The notes beneath the pieces were generated by a model. The model ran no database searches. It saw only the letters and a list, made by a program, of their open reading frames with translations, and was not told the DNA's origin. From positions 1 through 64,000 of the forward strand of contig NW_020290058.1 in assembly GCF_003144195.1 (NCBI RefSeq): a DNA stretch of 64,000 bases. Reading direction: 5' to 3'. Each line of letters starts with the position of its first letter. The stretch's first letter is position 1. The translations under genes and the position numbers were made by a program. Shown here piece by piece: positions 49,608 through 61,818 of this stretch. The DNA is from Ceraceosorus guamensis. Its lineage: Eukaryota > Basidiomycota > Exobasidiomycetes > Ceraceosorales > Ceraceosoraceae.

Positions 49608-50025
49608 CTGGAATGGGAGGAGGCAGACATGGGTCAGCCTAGCGCGCAACCGACATACCGACAGTGACCTTCGCGAACCGAGCGACGCGCAAAGTAGCTG
49701 CTCCCGTGGACTGCTCTAATCCTGCCCCCCCCCCCGCGAGTCAGCCCGCGCACCGCACAAATATGCTACATCTCCTGTGCACCCCCCTTATCGAGATGTC
49801 TACTCTATGCTGATGAGTGTTCATCATAAAGTTTTACGCCGCTTCACGCAGTGCGGCGCTTCACGCAGTGCGGGGATTGCGTATCGTGATGGGTGCAGGC
49901 CTCCTCTTTCCCTGCGAGCATGTGCAGCGTTCCTGACCCAGCAGCTGACCACTTCGCTCGTACTCCAGAGGGGGACATGCCTGTTGTGACGTGGCGCAGA
50001 TGCGGTAACGATCATTTGTACTTAC
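49608..50025 (-). other. Inferred 5'UTR intron of eL32
   Basis: On the minus strand the donor ACT-GTAAGTAC starts at 50025 and the acceptor CTCCCATTCCAG ends at 49608, followed by TCAAG and the ATG at 49602. The 418-nt interval contains the 16-bp duplication at 49841. Supported only by splice signals. Confidence 0.55.
49841..49873. repeat. 16-bp direct repeat
   Basis: GCTTCACGCAGTGCGG occurs at 49841-49856 and 49858-49873, separated by one base. It lies in the inferred eL32 leader intron. Confidence 0.85.
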
Positions 50026-50486
50026 AGTGTCGATGAGAGATGTGTGTGGTGTGGTGATCGTCCAGAACGATGGGCTGCGAATGTTTGGACACGATGCGGT
50101 GAGACGGAGAGGCGAAGTTCTGTTGGCCTGAATCTGACCTCGGCCGAGAGCAAGCTCTTTAGCTGCACGCCGCCCTCAGTTCTCGATTCCCCTCAGCGCG
50201 GCTGGCCAAGAGCTGCGGCCGCTCCTGTGAGTCGCGGCGCATGATCAGTGCTCTTTTCCCGCGCGAGTACTGGGTCTCGCGCAGGCGCGGCGCGCGCATT
50301 TTCGCTCGCGTGGCACAGGATCACATCTGGGGCTTGCGTCGCGCCAGAGCTGAGAAGACGTCGGTCGCACTGACAACGCTTTGTCGTTTGAGCGAGCACG
50401 CCGAACCAGCGTCCAGTCGACTCACCTTCTCTTCCCAATACATCCTCAAGACAACATTCAAATACACCCCAATCGTCCTATCTTCG
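50026..50486. promoter_or_regulatory. Divergent promoter of eL32 and uL13
   Basis: About 460 nt between the presumed 5' ends of two divergent 60S genes. It includes GC-rich blocks (CGCGCGAG, GGCGCGGCGCGCGC near 50284) and the leader of uL13. A shared promoter is inferred from layout, not from a recognised factor site. Confidence 0.4.
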
Positions 50487-50945
50487 GTTAGTATTTTCTA
50501 CAAATCTCATCGCGGTATTCGCAAGGGCAGCGGAGTTTTCTGCTTGTACCTTTCGAGCAGGCCATTCTTCCGCTACAGGCTCGACAATCTGGCGATTGGT
50601 CGGAGCGCTCGCCCAGGACTATTGGCGGAGAAAGGAGGGAAGAAAGGTGGAGATGTGGCTAGCCAGGCTCGCGCAGAGGTGTTCGAATGCTTGCAGTGCC
50701 GTGCTACAGCTGCGGGAGGGTGCTCAGAGATGGCGCTGGGTATGAGCACGACTTGGGCAATTTCTCTGCTGCGAGATGGAGAGCAGCCTGGCGAGGGAGA
50801 GGCAGAAACCCAAATGAAGGTCCGCGAGCATCACAGGCCGTTGGCGCCCCGAGTTCCGTGTAAAGAATTGGCAAGCGCTTGGTCAATCTTGGCGTGGAGG
50901 AGCGAAGCTGACTCCATTTACCTTACGCCTTTGCGCTCTGTTCAG
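50487..50945 (+). other. Inferred 5'UTR intron of uL13
   Basis: Donor GTTAGT after CCTATCTTCG at 50487; acceptor GCTCTGTTCAG at 50945, two bases before the ATG codon. The 459-nt span is open in one frame for most of its length and that frame runs into the uL13 exon out of register, so it is not coding for uL13. Confidence 0.55.
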
Positions 50946-50947
50946 CA

Positions 50948-51789
50948 ATGGCGAGCTTCAGCAACAAGCCGGTCGTCGTTGACGCCAAGGGTCACCTTCT
51001 TGGTCGCTTGGCTAGCACTCTCGCCAAGCAGGCTCTATCTGGACAAAAAGTCGTTGTCGTTCGATGCGAGGAGATCAACGTCAGCGGTAGCTTTTTCAGA
51101 AACAAGGTGAGTATCGATGACCATCGACTGGAACACAAGGCTGGGTGTGTAAAGCCGGCGGTCGCTAGTCGGAGACCACGATCAGCCTGAGATTGGTAGA
51201 TATGCCACTTTCAGACGCGACGGGCGAAAGGCAGTCGCCGGCTCACTGCTACTGGCGGCTATCCATCACTTTTGGTGCTACTGATGTCCCCAAATCAAAC
51301 GTTCCGCTGACCGACACTCCTCTCGATCTGCAGCTGAAGTACGGGGCGTACCTGCACAGAAGACACTTGACCAACCCGACGAGGTCTGGTCCCTTCCACG
51401 AGCGTGCACCTTCTCGCATCCTCTACAAGGCCATCCGCGGAATGGTCCCCCACAAGACTCAGCGTGGTGCCAAGGCTTTGGAGCGCTTGAAGTTGTTCGA
51501 GGGTGTCCCTCCTCCTTACGACCGCACCAAGCGCCTGGTGATTCCCGGTGCGCTGCGAGTGCTCCGCTTGAAGCAAGGCCGCAAATTCGCAACCATCAAG
51601 CGTCTCAGCTCAGAGTTTGGATGGAAGTACGCAGACGTCATCGACAAGCTGGAGGCCAAGCGCAAGGTCAAGGGTCAGGCTTACCATGCACGCAAGGTTG
51701 CACTTACCAAGAAGAAGGCAAGCGCTGCCACCAACGCGGGTGAGGCTCTCAAGCCCGTCAACGAGAAGCTGGCCGTGTACGGCCTGTAA
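50948..51789 (+). CDS. RPL16: 60S ribosomal protein uL13 (Rpl16/L13a)
   Basis: Two exons, 50948-51106 and 51334-51789; 204 aa. It starts [20 protein letters not shown], continues [20 protein letters not shown] and [13 protein letters not shown], then after a 227-nt intron [20 protein letters not shown], the [19 protein letters not shown] segment and [20 protein letters not shown]. All are hallmark uL13 blocks. The C-terminal part is a Lys/Ala-rich helix. It binds 25S rRNA on the solvent side of the large subunit. Confidence 0.97.
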
Positions 51790-52840
51790 GCCAGCACGTC
51801 AGCTTGCACTCCCTCGTTATATTGCTTTCGACTACTCGTTGCCCTTCACGCATTCCACCAAGCCCAGCAGCTCTCCAGCAGACCACTTGAGAGCGACATG
51901 TACACTTCTTGAGCTGCATATCCCTCACAGCTTGCAGTACGGCTCATGAGCATATACGCACCCTCCCAAAAAGACATATGCACATCATCAGAGACCTGAT
52001 CTCAACAGACTTGTGTCAAAGCCCGGCCCAAATGGTCGAATTGTTCATTCAGTCACACATGCTCTTGACCAGTCGCACGTGGGTCTGGTTTGCGTCGACG
52101 GTTGTTTGAGATCAAAATCGCCATTCGTGGTTGTCAGCGTGCAACGCCGTAGCGCGCATCGAGAAGCAGCGAACGAGAGTGGACATCTGTGCTGAGCAAA
52201 AGGTGGAGTACAAATCACAATCGTGAAGGGTCACCGGCTGGCTGAGGCCGGGCTACGAAAACGAATGCAATCATCGACTGCGTAGGTGGATCGGTGCAGT
52301 TGTGGAAGTGCTGCAGCTTGCACTACTGCAAGGGAGGCGCACAATGGCACCTCCGATGTCATTGCGAGGCCATGGCCAGCTATGTGAAAGTCGGACTCAC
52401 CGGTCTTGGCTGAGCCCAGCCTAGGAAGTCAGGAATGACCTTCGAGTTGATCATCTTGAGGTGAGCAGGCGGACAAGGAAGCTCAAAAGGCCGATTGATG
52501 CGTTCTCTAAGCTGCCAAACATGTTGGATGAGGGCGGGTGGCCCCGTAGCATGGCGAGAAGGTTGAGAGCAGCACGCACGCACGCATACACGCACGTGAC
52601 GTCGAGGCGCGTTCAGGCTGGCGCGGTGCAAAGCTCAAAAAAGTCGCTGGTCAGAGTCATGAGTCTTTGAGTCTTGAGTCTTGAGTCAGGCCGGTTCGAG
52701 TCTTCAAAATGACGAAATGAGTTGTGAATGAAATGCAGGACCCCGTTTCGGCGCTTCGTAAAGTCACTCAAAGCTTCTGCTACCTCCTCGCTGCTTTCTG
52801 CAAGGCTTGCCAGTGCATTCAGGGCAGAAAGGGATCAAGT
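51790..52840. other. Intergenic region between uL13 and RPC2
   Basis: About 1 kb, same-strand neighbours. It contains an AATCACAATCGTGAAGGGTCAC word near 52215, a CACGCACGCATACACGCACGTGACGTC patch near 52575 and a GAGTCTT array at 52654. No gene-like frame seen. The RPC2 promoter and leader lie at the right end. Confidence 0.4.
52654..52688. repeat. GAGTCTT tandem repeat
   Basis: Five imperfect units of GAGTCTT/GAGTCAT in a row, ending GAGTCAGG. The same unit appears, often as the palindrome GAGTCAAGAGTCTTGAGTC, near 6605, 11030, 59455 and 59690. Confidence 0.75.
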
Positions 52841-55800
52841 ATGCCGCCCAGAGTCAAGCCAGCTCCTGCAACAGCCAGGAGGAGGGGTCGTGGTGCTGCA
52901 GACGTAGAGTCTGAGGTGGCGAGCGAGATTGCGAACGACGGCGAAGCTTCTTCATCCGCCACATCCCCTTCTCCTAAACAGCCAGCATCCATCTCTGCCA
53001 CCAATTTAGCTCGCAATCACGCTGCGCATACTCATGGTTTCTACGCATCAGGACCCGGATCGGCGGCTTTCACTTCTGCTTCTAGCTCGAGGCTGATAGA
53101 TCGGCAGCTTGATCCATCGCGTTATGAAGATGTCTCGATGGACGATGACTTTTGGTCAAGGTACGCTGGCGCTGCTGAAGACAACAGTGGGGCCGCGATG
53201 GACGTGGACGGGCAAGGCATGGGAATAGGAGGAGAGTACGAGCTGGATGCTCACGGCAAAAAGTACAGACCTGGCGAGATCGAGGCATTACCTCCAGGCA
53301 TGAACAAAGCGCCGGGCAGCGTGCTGGAGATGGCTGAAGCTATGGGCTTGTCCAAATCGGGCGTCAAGGAGGATCTGCAACATATGCTCATGAAAGGTGG
53401 CAAAGGCCTCACTGATCCCATCAAGAGCGTCGAGGTGAGTTGGCTCGGACGGGCGGCACCGTACCTTTCTGTGTGCTTCGCTGGAGGAGATGCGCGGCCA
53501 AGTACGCGCTGCTTCCAATTGTCATGGCTGACCCCACTCCCTACCATCGTCGTTCTCAAGGACAAATGGGAGCTGCTACCAGCCTTCTTGAAAGTCAAAG
53601 GGCTCGTCAAGCAACAGTGAGTTGCGAATGCGCCCACCTTGTGCACTCGTCACCCTCGCTGACTTGCCTTCTCGACCACAACAGCATCGACTCTTTTAAT
53701 TACTTTGTGGACAAAGACCTCAAGGCGATCATCAAGGCCAACGAAAGGGTCACTGTGAGCATGCCACGAGGAAGTCTGCTTGCTTGCGTCCGCCGATTGC
53801 GCTCATGTCGCTCGCCGCCCATCCGCAGTCCGATGTCGATCCGCGATTTTTCTTGAAATACACCGACATTCACGTCGGGACACCGGAGAGGACAGACGCG
53901 GACACTTCATCCAAAGCGATTTACCCGCACGAATGCCGGTTACGGGATATGACGTATAGCGCACCCATCTTTGTCAGCATAGAGTACCTGCGTGGCAACA
54001 AGATCATCCGGAGAAAGGGCGTCAATATCGGTAAGCTGCCCATCATGCTTCGCAGCAACAAATGTCACCTTTCGCAGGCTAGGGAAAAAGACCTTGCTCG
54101 CATGAACGAGTGCCCATTAGATCCCGGCGGCTACTTTGTGGTCAAGGGTACCGAAAAGGTCATCCTGGTCCAAGAGCAGCTTAGCAAGAACCGCATCATC
54201 GTCGAGGCCGATCCAAAGAAAGGTATAGTCACGGCCTCAGTGACCAGCTCCACGCACGAACGCAAATCGAAGTCTCACGTGCAGTCAAAGAATGGCAAAA
54301 TTTTCCTCAAGCACAACTCGATCACTGACGATGTGCCTATCGTCATTGCTTTCAAGGCGATGGGTATCACGTCCGACAAGGAGATTTTGCAGCTTGCCGC
54401 TGGGCATGACGAGACTTTTAAGGAAGCTTTTGCGATCAATTTGGAGGAAGCCTCTAGACTTGGCGTCTTTACGCGCATGCAAGCTCTCAACTACATCGGA
54501 AGCAGAGTCAAGAAGAGTCCAAGGAGGCAAGGCATGTCCCAGATGCAGAGACCGATTCACGAGGAAGCCTTGGAAGCGCTTGCCAATGTCGTCATGACTC
54601 ACGTGGCCGTCGAGAGGCTCAACTTCAGACCGAAGGCAATCTATGTCGCCACGATGGTCCGACGCGTGCTTATGGCCATGCAAAACGAGAAGCTTGTCGA
54701 TGATCGAGACTACGTCGGGAACAAGCGTCTCGAATTGTGAGTTGCCTTGGCTTTCCGAGATCGTGCTGGTGATTGATCCTGCTCATACGAGCGCAATCCC
54801 ACCGCAGGGCTGGACAATTGCTCTCTTTGCTGTTCGAAGATCTGTTCAAGAAATTCAATTCAGATCTCAAGATGAACATCGATAAAGTACTTCGCAAGCC
54901 CAACAGGACGACGGAATTTGATGCGTACAATCAGCTCTCCTTTCACGGCGACTCCATCAGCCAAGGCTTCATTAGAGCCATCTCCACTGGGACATGGAGC
55001 TTGAAACGTTTCAAGATGGAGCGAGCCGGCGTGACCCACGTGTTGAGCAGACTATCTTTCATCGCTGCGCTGGGTATGATGACGCGCATCAGCTCTCAAT
55101 TCGAAAAGACGAGAAAGGTCTCTGGGCCACGTGCACTCCAGCCTAGTCAGTGGGGTATGCTTTGCCCTTCAGATACTCCGGAAGGCGAATCTTGCGGTCT
55201 AGTCAAGAGTGAGTTCTGTCAAAGAGCCAGGCAAGAACAGGATGCTCATTTCCGCCACTTCCCGCAGACTTGGCCCTAATGACTCACATCACCACCGACG
55301 TTGAAGAGGAGCCAATTTTCAAAGTGGCAATCATGCTAGGCGTCGAAGGTAAGATGCAGACTTCACTTAATTCTGTGCAGGAGAGGTTGCTGACAAACGG
55401 CACTCATATCTTCTTCAGACGTAAGCATGATCAGCGGTGCAGAGCTTTACCGAGACGACACGTACTTGGTGTTCGTCAATGGTACTGTGCTTGGTGTCAC
55501 CCGCTTCCCGGTGCGGTTTGTCACAGCCTTCCGGCGTCTTCGACGTGCAGGAAGATTCTCAGAATTCGTCAGCATCTACACCAACAGTCACCATCGCTCC
55601 GTCCACATCGCCTCGGATGGTGGTCGCATTTGCAGACCAATGATCATCGTCGAAAATGGACAATCAAGGGTCACTTCGCAGCACATCAGGGAGCTCAAAG
55701 CGAAAACGCGAACCTTTGACGATTGCCTTAGAGACGGATTGATCGAATATCTGGACGTCAACGAAGAGAATGACTCGTATATTGCGCTGTACGAAAACGA

Positions 55801-57615
55801 GATGACCAGCTCGACTACTCACCTGGAGATCGAGCCATTCACGTTGCTTGGCGCAGTAGCGGGTCTCATTCCCTATCCGCACCACAATCAGTCACCTCGT
55901 AATAGTGAGTTTGCGAATGAGTGCTGTAGTTAGGTTCGAGTCGATACTCAAAGCACTCTCTCTTTCTGGTGCAGCGTATCAATGTGCCATGGGTAAACAA
56001 GCGATCGGTGCCATAGCATACAATCAGCTCAACAGAATCGACACGCTGCTCTACCTGATGGTGTATCCTCAAAAGCCTATGGTCAAGACCAAGACCATCG
56101 AGCTCATCGGCTATGACAAGCTGCCCGCAGGCCAGAATGCGATGGTGGCGGTGATGTCCTACTCTGGCTACGATATCGAGGACGCATTGGTCTTGAACAA
56201 AGCTTCTTTGGACCGGGGTTTCGGGAGATGCCAGGTGCTCAGGAAGCAGACTGTCCAATTGAGAAAGTATCCAAACGGCACTTACGATCGCATCGCGGAT
56301 GCGCCCGTTGACGATGCCGGTGAACGACTGAAGCGTTACACGACACTGGGCGTCGACGGCATCAGCGGAGTTGGAGAAGCTGTCAACGAGCAAGATATCA
56401 TCGTCAACAAACAGACACCAGCAAATGCCAACGACAACTCCGCAGCTGCGTACTCTAGCAATTCAACCGAGTACCGCAATGCACCGATCACCTACAAGAA
56501 TCGGGTACCTTCCTACGTCGACCAGGTGTTGATGACAGATGCTGATGCGGACTGCACTATTGTCAAGGTCTTACTGCGTCAGACAAGGCGACCAGAGCTT
56601 GGTGACAAGTTTTCATCACGTCACGGTCAGAAGGGAGTATGTGGACTGATCGTGGACCAGGCAGACATGCCGTTCACAGACCAGGGCATCAACCCGGACG
56701 TCATCATGAACCCACACGGTTTCCCGTCGCGTATGACGGTTGGCAAGATGATCGAGCTGCTCGCCGGAAAGGCGGGCGTCGTTACCGGCTCTTTGCAGTA
56801 CGGTACTGCTTTTGGCGGCAGCAAAGTGGAGGATGTGTCTCGCTTGCTCATCGAAAATGGCTACAGCTATGGCGGCAAAGACTTTCTGACAAGTGGCATC
56901 TCAGGAGAGCCTCTCGAAGCGTACGTCTACTTCGGTCCAATCTACTATCAGAAGCTCAAACACATGTGAGTCAATGCCAAGAGATCGCGTGGCGCTCTTA
57001 AGACAGATTCTAACCGCGGACGTGACGTATCTGCCAGGGTCATGGACAAGATGCACGCTCGTGCGCGCGGACCTCGAGCGAATCTTACGCGCCAGCCGAC
57101 CGAAGGTCGTTCCCGCGACGGAGGCCTTCGTCTGGGAGAGATGGAGCGTGATTGCTTGATCGCTTATGGTGAGACATGTTAGGTTACAGAGACCTGGTTC
57201 GGGCGCCCTTGCTGACTCGTCTCGCCGCGACAAGGTGCGACGCAATTGCTGCTCGAGCGCCTGATGATAAGCTCGGACGCCTTTGTGGTCAACATTTGCC
57301 AAAGATGGTGAGCGAAGTGATGCGTGCGATTCTCTCAAGGTCGAAGTTGCTGACACTTCGCCATGGACGACGATCTGCCGGTCAGTGGCCTGATCGGCTA
57401 CAACGGCTACTGCAAGTACTGTCGCTCATCGAAAGAGGTCGTGAACGTGACTGTGCCGTATGCCACAAAACTTCTGATCAATGGTGAGGATAGCTTCATT
57501 CGAGACGAAAATTGGAGCGTTTGCCATCAGCTAATCATACCTGCTCTCCATTAAAACTTTAGAGCTCATGGCGATGCAAATTGTGCCACGTCTGGTGCTA
57601 GAGGACGCTCTATGA
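52841..57615 (+). CDS. RPC2: RNA polymerase III second-largest subunit (Rpc2/Ret1)
   Basis: Twelve exons: 52841-53434, 53561-53616, 53685-53754, 53829-54736, 54808-55208, 55268-55348, 55419-55904, 55975-56965, 57038-57168, 57235-57307, 57386-57483, 57563-57615; 1313 aa. The Pol III-specific opening [19 protein letters not shown] then [13 protein letters not shown] identifies it among the three nuclear polymerases. Further landmarks: [20 protein letters not shown], the [20 protein letters not shown] block, [33 protein letters not shown] (active-site lobe), [13 protein letters not shown], and a C-terminal zinc site C-x2-C-x8-C-x2-C in [20 protein letters not shown]. Together with Rpc1 it forms the catalytic centre that makes tRNA and 5S rRNA. 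An N-terminal exon of 198 residues, Ser/Ala-rich with an acidic patch, is longer than in yeast. All junctions keep frame. Confidence 0.95.
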
Positions 57616-60100
57616 GTCATTAGCATTTTCTCAGCTGGATGCATCCCTCCCTTCTCCCTTCTCCCTTCTCCCTTCTCCCTCTCTCCTCTCGTTCCTTACT
57701 CAGGCCCCGCTGTACTTTTGCCGTCGGTAGCATGCAACATCGCCGACACCTCCACAATAGATAGCTTTGTGAGCTCAACGCTCGCTCGGGTGGTCAGCCA
57801 TGCACGTGCGGGCAGCTATAGCTGCAAGTGAGAACAGCGTGGCGCAGGTTGGTGAACGCTACTTACTGCTTGCTTGCTTATTCAGACTCGTGGCCCCGAT
57901 CGAGTGCATCCCCGCCGACGCAATCACGAATGCTCAAGCTTCTACACCGACTGCCACCGTCTGCAGACTCAACCGACCGCCGCGATGCATTCGTCCAAGA
58001 TGAATCCAAGCCCCCTTCTTGGCTGTTTCACCATCATCAGCAGCCTCTCGCAACGCCAAAATATCGTGCGAGACTGCTATTCTTGGCATGATCCAGACTG
58101 TTGACCGCAAACACCGCGGCGTCTATGCCTCTTTTTGATCTTGTCCACGGGCATTCGAGACGGGATCAATTTGACTCTGACCTCTCGCTCCGCCTTTGAT
58201 ACAGCATTGCCTATAGCTGCCATGCATCCACCATTCAAGATTCCTCGTGAATATTTGCGGTGCAATCACGAATATTTTGGCGCAAGGACAAGGTAGCGGT
58301 AGCTACATACCATAGCAATTTAAAGGCCGCACGTGGGGCGTTGCGGGCAGCAATGCGGCACGTCTGATTTTCATGCTGCTGCACCATCACGCCCCTTTAC
58401 CCGCGCGCGGCGAGCCTTTATTAAACCCAAAATTCGCTCAGCCGCATGCACGCGCGCGGACGCCACGGACTACGAATCAATCAAGGGTCTGGATGAGTTG
58501 ACGGCCCGCGCGCGCTCCTCTCCTGCTGATGGCGGATGTTTGCCTCGCCCCAACACACAACAATTTGATCAGCGCAGTCGCATACATGGTCTGCTAGCTA
58601 CGACACCATTTCATATGAGACCTACGATTCGTTGGCGCCTACTGCAGCAGGAGCATCAGGAGCACAAGTGCCAGTCGTGCACGGTCCTCGAGCCGCGAGG
58701 ACTTGAGGCAAAGAGACGATGAGGCGATTCCGGAGGCCTTCCTGAAATGAGAAGCACGGACCATGGCGATTCAGCTCGACACCGGTGAAATTGGCGGCAG
58801 AACGAGCAGCGAGGGGACAGCTGCGGATATGCAGGCCTCTTGGGGGGGGAGGGGGATCAGGTGGCAGCCCGTCGGACGCAACCCTGGCCAGTGGCCCCGA
58901 GCGATGGGGCTTCATCAACAATCACGAATGTCCAGCTGTTAATGAATCACCAATGAAGCCTTGGCTTGAATAGATTGGGTCTAGCTTGTGAGCAGAGCTT
59001 GGCTTTCCAGTGACCCATCCATGCATCTCATTCAAGATTGCTTTCGTACCGAATAAGCGCCGACCAGATTGCTCACGATACCACACAGTTCAAAGCGTTG
59101 CACCTTCGACATCATCCATCGCCTTTCCGACTGCAGCACGCAACTCAGACTCGACTCGTGACTCATCACTCTTGATTGTTGCTCATTGAGAAAGTCTAGA
59201 GTTGCAGCAGCAGCAGGTCCTGTACAGACAGACCACCGCTCGTCCGACGCCGTGACTGACCGCCTATATAGCCACACCTCGCACAGCGATCGAGACTCGC
59301 GGGCGCTGCCAAGCCCTGCCATTTGAGTCGCTCGAGTCACTTCAGCCCTCGCGGTGCGCGACTGACTGCGCAAGCTTTTGCTTATTTCGACGTTCTCTGA
59401 AGCAGCGCGCGCACCAGCACAGCCAAAGTTCAATCGCAATCGCAAGCGCAGTTCTGAGTCTTGAGTCGCAGTCACAGTGAAACTCGCCATCACTGTGACT
59501 GCATGGATCACACGCATGTCCACCAGCCACAGGAGCACGCACCGCCATACTGGTCACTCGTGACTACTACTGCTATACAGCTGCCCGCTCGCTGCTTCTT
59601 CGCCAAGGCCTTCCCTGGTCACACGGCCTGTCTTTCAATCTTCTCTTCGCCATCACACGCAAGACTCTGACGCTCCCACCAACGTGAGTCAAGAGTCGTG
59701 AGTGTGCATGCGTGTAGCGTTGCGCGTGCTCTTGAGTCATTCGTGATTGTGAGTTCATTTCACGATTGTGTGCAGCCACCTACGAAGTGCCAAGCTCTCA
59801 TCAACAGAAGCTTGCTCAACTCTTCAAAGAATCTGTCACTCACTGCGTGGTCACTCAGTGTACGCACTCGAGCTCACCACTGACGTTTCTGCTGACGTGG
59901 CCGGCCTGCGCTCGCTATCGAGGGCGCATCGGCTTGTTTGGATCTCAAGACCTCGCCTTCAAAAGGGCGCACTCGGTCGCTTACATCCACCTCGTTGCTC
60001 ACCAGCACTCGTCTGACAACGAATACCAACAGCACACACGTGCACACTATACCGGTCTGCTTCAGTGAACTGCAACTCCCCCCCCCTCAAGATCCGCAAA
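57616..60100. other. 2.5-kb gene-poor region
   Basis: No supported gene. It has a CCCTTCT microsatellite (57649), several GCGCGC-rich words and a cluster of dispersed motifs: AATCACGAATATT near 58264, CAATCACGAATG near 58918, GACTCGTGACTCATCACTCTTGATTG near 59152, GTGAGTCAAGAGTCGTGAGTG near 59684 and CATTCGTGATTGTGAG near 59737. The leader of the gene at 60101 should lie at the right end. Confidence 0.4.
57649..57690. repeat. CCCTTCT microsatellite
   Basis: About five CCCTTCT units, 35 nt after the RPC2 stop codon, so probably in its 3'UTR. Confidence 0.85.
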
Positions 60101-60592
60101 ATGCTCTCCCGCCTAGTCAAGCTCTTTCCATCGGCTTTGCGCGGCTTTCAGACTCAGGCGCCCTTGCAAGTAGCACCTACCTTGGCATCTCTAACCCCAG
60201 CTTCTCTGACCATCGGTTCCTCTGTCATCGATGTCGTATCTTTTACTGGTCCAGCTCGTCCGTTGCGTCGAGTAGGCATGATGCCTCTGCCCAACAACCG
60301 CATCTCAACTTCCTTTGCAGACCAATTCAGCGCTTCAAAGCCGAGCATGCGCATGCACACCATCTCCGAGCCCGGCACTTCGAAAGCCGAGGAGGTGTCC
60401 AAGTCTGCTAGAGCCGCTGAAACGATCGAGCATACCAACGAGGTCACAAACAATGTCGAGTCCGCCGTTTCGAAGGTGGAAACGTCAGTACAGACTCATC
60501 ACGATGACCTACGTCAAGCGCTCGAGCCTGGATCCATCATCAAGTCCGGTTCGCACGAGACCGGTTTTGGTCGTCTGGGCGAGTCAGCTTGA
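60101..60592 (+). CDS. Hypothetical protein with mitochondrial-type N-terminus
   Basis: 163 codons from an ATG with an adenine at -3 (CGCAAAATGC) to TGA. The N-terminus MLSRLVKLFPSALRGFQTQ is basic, amphipathic and without acidic residues, like a matrix presequence. The rest is hydrophilic, with SMRMHTISEPGTS, a helical acidic/Ser-rich part and a C-terminal GSHETGFGRLGESA. Codon use is coding-like. I do not recognise a family. Nine bases after the stop there is a strong donor (GCA-GTAAGTTTGAC) and a CTCGCAG acceptor 48 nt further on. The gene may therefore have a 3'UTR intron or a different reading at its end. Confidence 0.5.
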   Translation: MLSRLVKLFPSALRGFQTQAPLQVAPTLASLTPASLTIGSSVIDVVSFTGPARPLRRVGMMPLPNNRISTSFADQFSASKPSMRMHTISEPGTSKAEEVSKSARAAETIEHTNEVTNNVESAVSKVETSVQTHHDDLRQALEPGSIIKSGSHETGFGRLGESA

Positions 60593-60654
60593 TTATACGC
60601 AGTAAGTTTGACGTCAGACGCTAGGTGAGGGTCCTGGCTCCGCTCGCAGTCTCT

Positions 60655-61095
60655 GCGCCCAGCTCTTTCCCTTGGATCGCGTCCATACTGACTCGATCAT
60701 CGACCCCTTCGTGCAGCCCAAGCGACGCATATCACCTTCATGGAGCGACGACGACGACGACTTTTTCACATGTGCTCCGTGCCTATTTGCGGGGTCGCAA
60801 CTCTTCACAAATCATCAAGAAGCAGAAGATCATTCACCGATCTGACTGGATGGGGCTTTTGCTGCTGCACACCAGCGTGCGACTTCGCTGCTGCGCCACA
60901 AGGGCAATGGCAATACACAAGCAGGCCTCCACACTCAGCAGCAATGCTCCGAGCTACTCACACTGCAGTCTTCTGAGTTCATCATCGGCTCGACGAAGCC
61001 TTTGTCTCCTCGCCCCCCATTCACCTCCAAGACAGCTATCCAAGATTGGCACCAAAGCCATTGTAATGTCACTTCGTTTGGCTCGGCCTAATCAA
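60655..61095 (+). CDS. Possible further exons of an unrecognised gene
   Basis: After the acceptor at about 60654 one frame reads LCAQLFPLDRVHTDSIIDPF then VQPKRRISPSWSDDDDDFFT, which looks like protein. The same frame resumes after a TGA and a likely acceptor (CTGAC branch, CACACCAG near 60876) as RATSLLRHKGNGNTQ ... SSEFIIGSTKPLSPRPPF and stops near 61090. I could not find a donor that joins the two parts in frame. The frame from the preceding exon is also uncertain. Function unknown. Confidence 0.25.
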
Positions 61096-61818
61096 CTGCT
61101 GTGTAGCGTAGACGGTGGCCAAGCTTTGAAACAGAGCAAGGTGTGCATCATGTAGCGCTTTATGAAGGGCATCAAGCTGGAGTGGTCAAGACATGGTTGT
61201 CGAGCAAGTCAAGCATTGTCTACCTGCTTCAACGTGCATGGTCGTATATCGCTCGAAACGCACGGATGCTTCCTGTCTGCTCTGCAACCGCAGTCACGAG
61301 TGGCTGAAGGGATGACTTGCACGCACGCGCGAATGGATGCGAAGCGCCGCGGGGCGTAGTTGTAAGTGCGTGGGATCGTTGCGAGCGGAATTGAGGCACT
61401 TGTACTCAGGTCTTGGAATCGTGACTCGCAGCTAGACTTCAAGTCGATGCTATTCGTCAGCCCCAGCCCGCTTTGAAGCTTTGACTTGGCTAAGGAAAGC
61501 AAGCCATTCAAATTTGAGTCAACATCTACGGTTCCTGCTTGCACGTACCAGACCCATTCGAAAATCACACGAGTACAGGAGCTCGTGCGTGCAAATTAAT
61601 TGCTTTGATGCATTCGTCTCACACCAACGTCACACTCAACCATGCACTCACCAAACCTCTGATCCGCGAACGCGTGGAGCGCACGCATGCACGCAGCATC
61701 TCGCTACGTGTCATCATCAAACTTCGTTGACAATCACTCGACATTTGCTGCGAAGCCAGCAGCTCATTCAAAAACGACACACATACAGTCGCATGACCCG
61801 TGTCGTAACCGCATCGAC
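61096..61818. other. Intergenic region upstream of the M50B-like gene
   Basis: About 720 nt with no supported gene. It contains CATTCAAATTTGAGTCAA near 61505 and CGCACGCATGCACGCAGCATC near 61680. An in-frame ATG at 61687 could extend the downstream protein by 44 residues. Confidence 0.4.

Noticed and set aside
50241-51110. A 289-codon plus-strand frame before uL13
   Set aside because: It overlaps the uL13 exon in the wrong frame and spans a good 5'UTR intron; composition is not protein-like.
59032-59538. A 168-codon minus-strand frame
   Set aside because: Contains the dispersed GAGTC/GTGACT repeats and has no coding bias.
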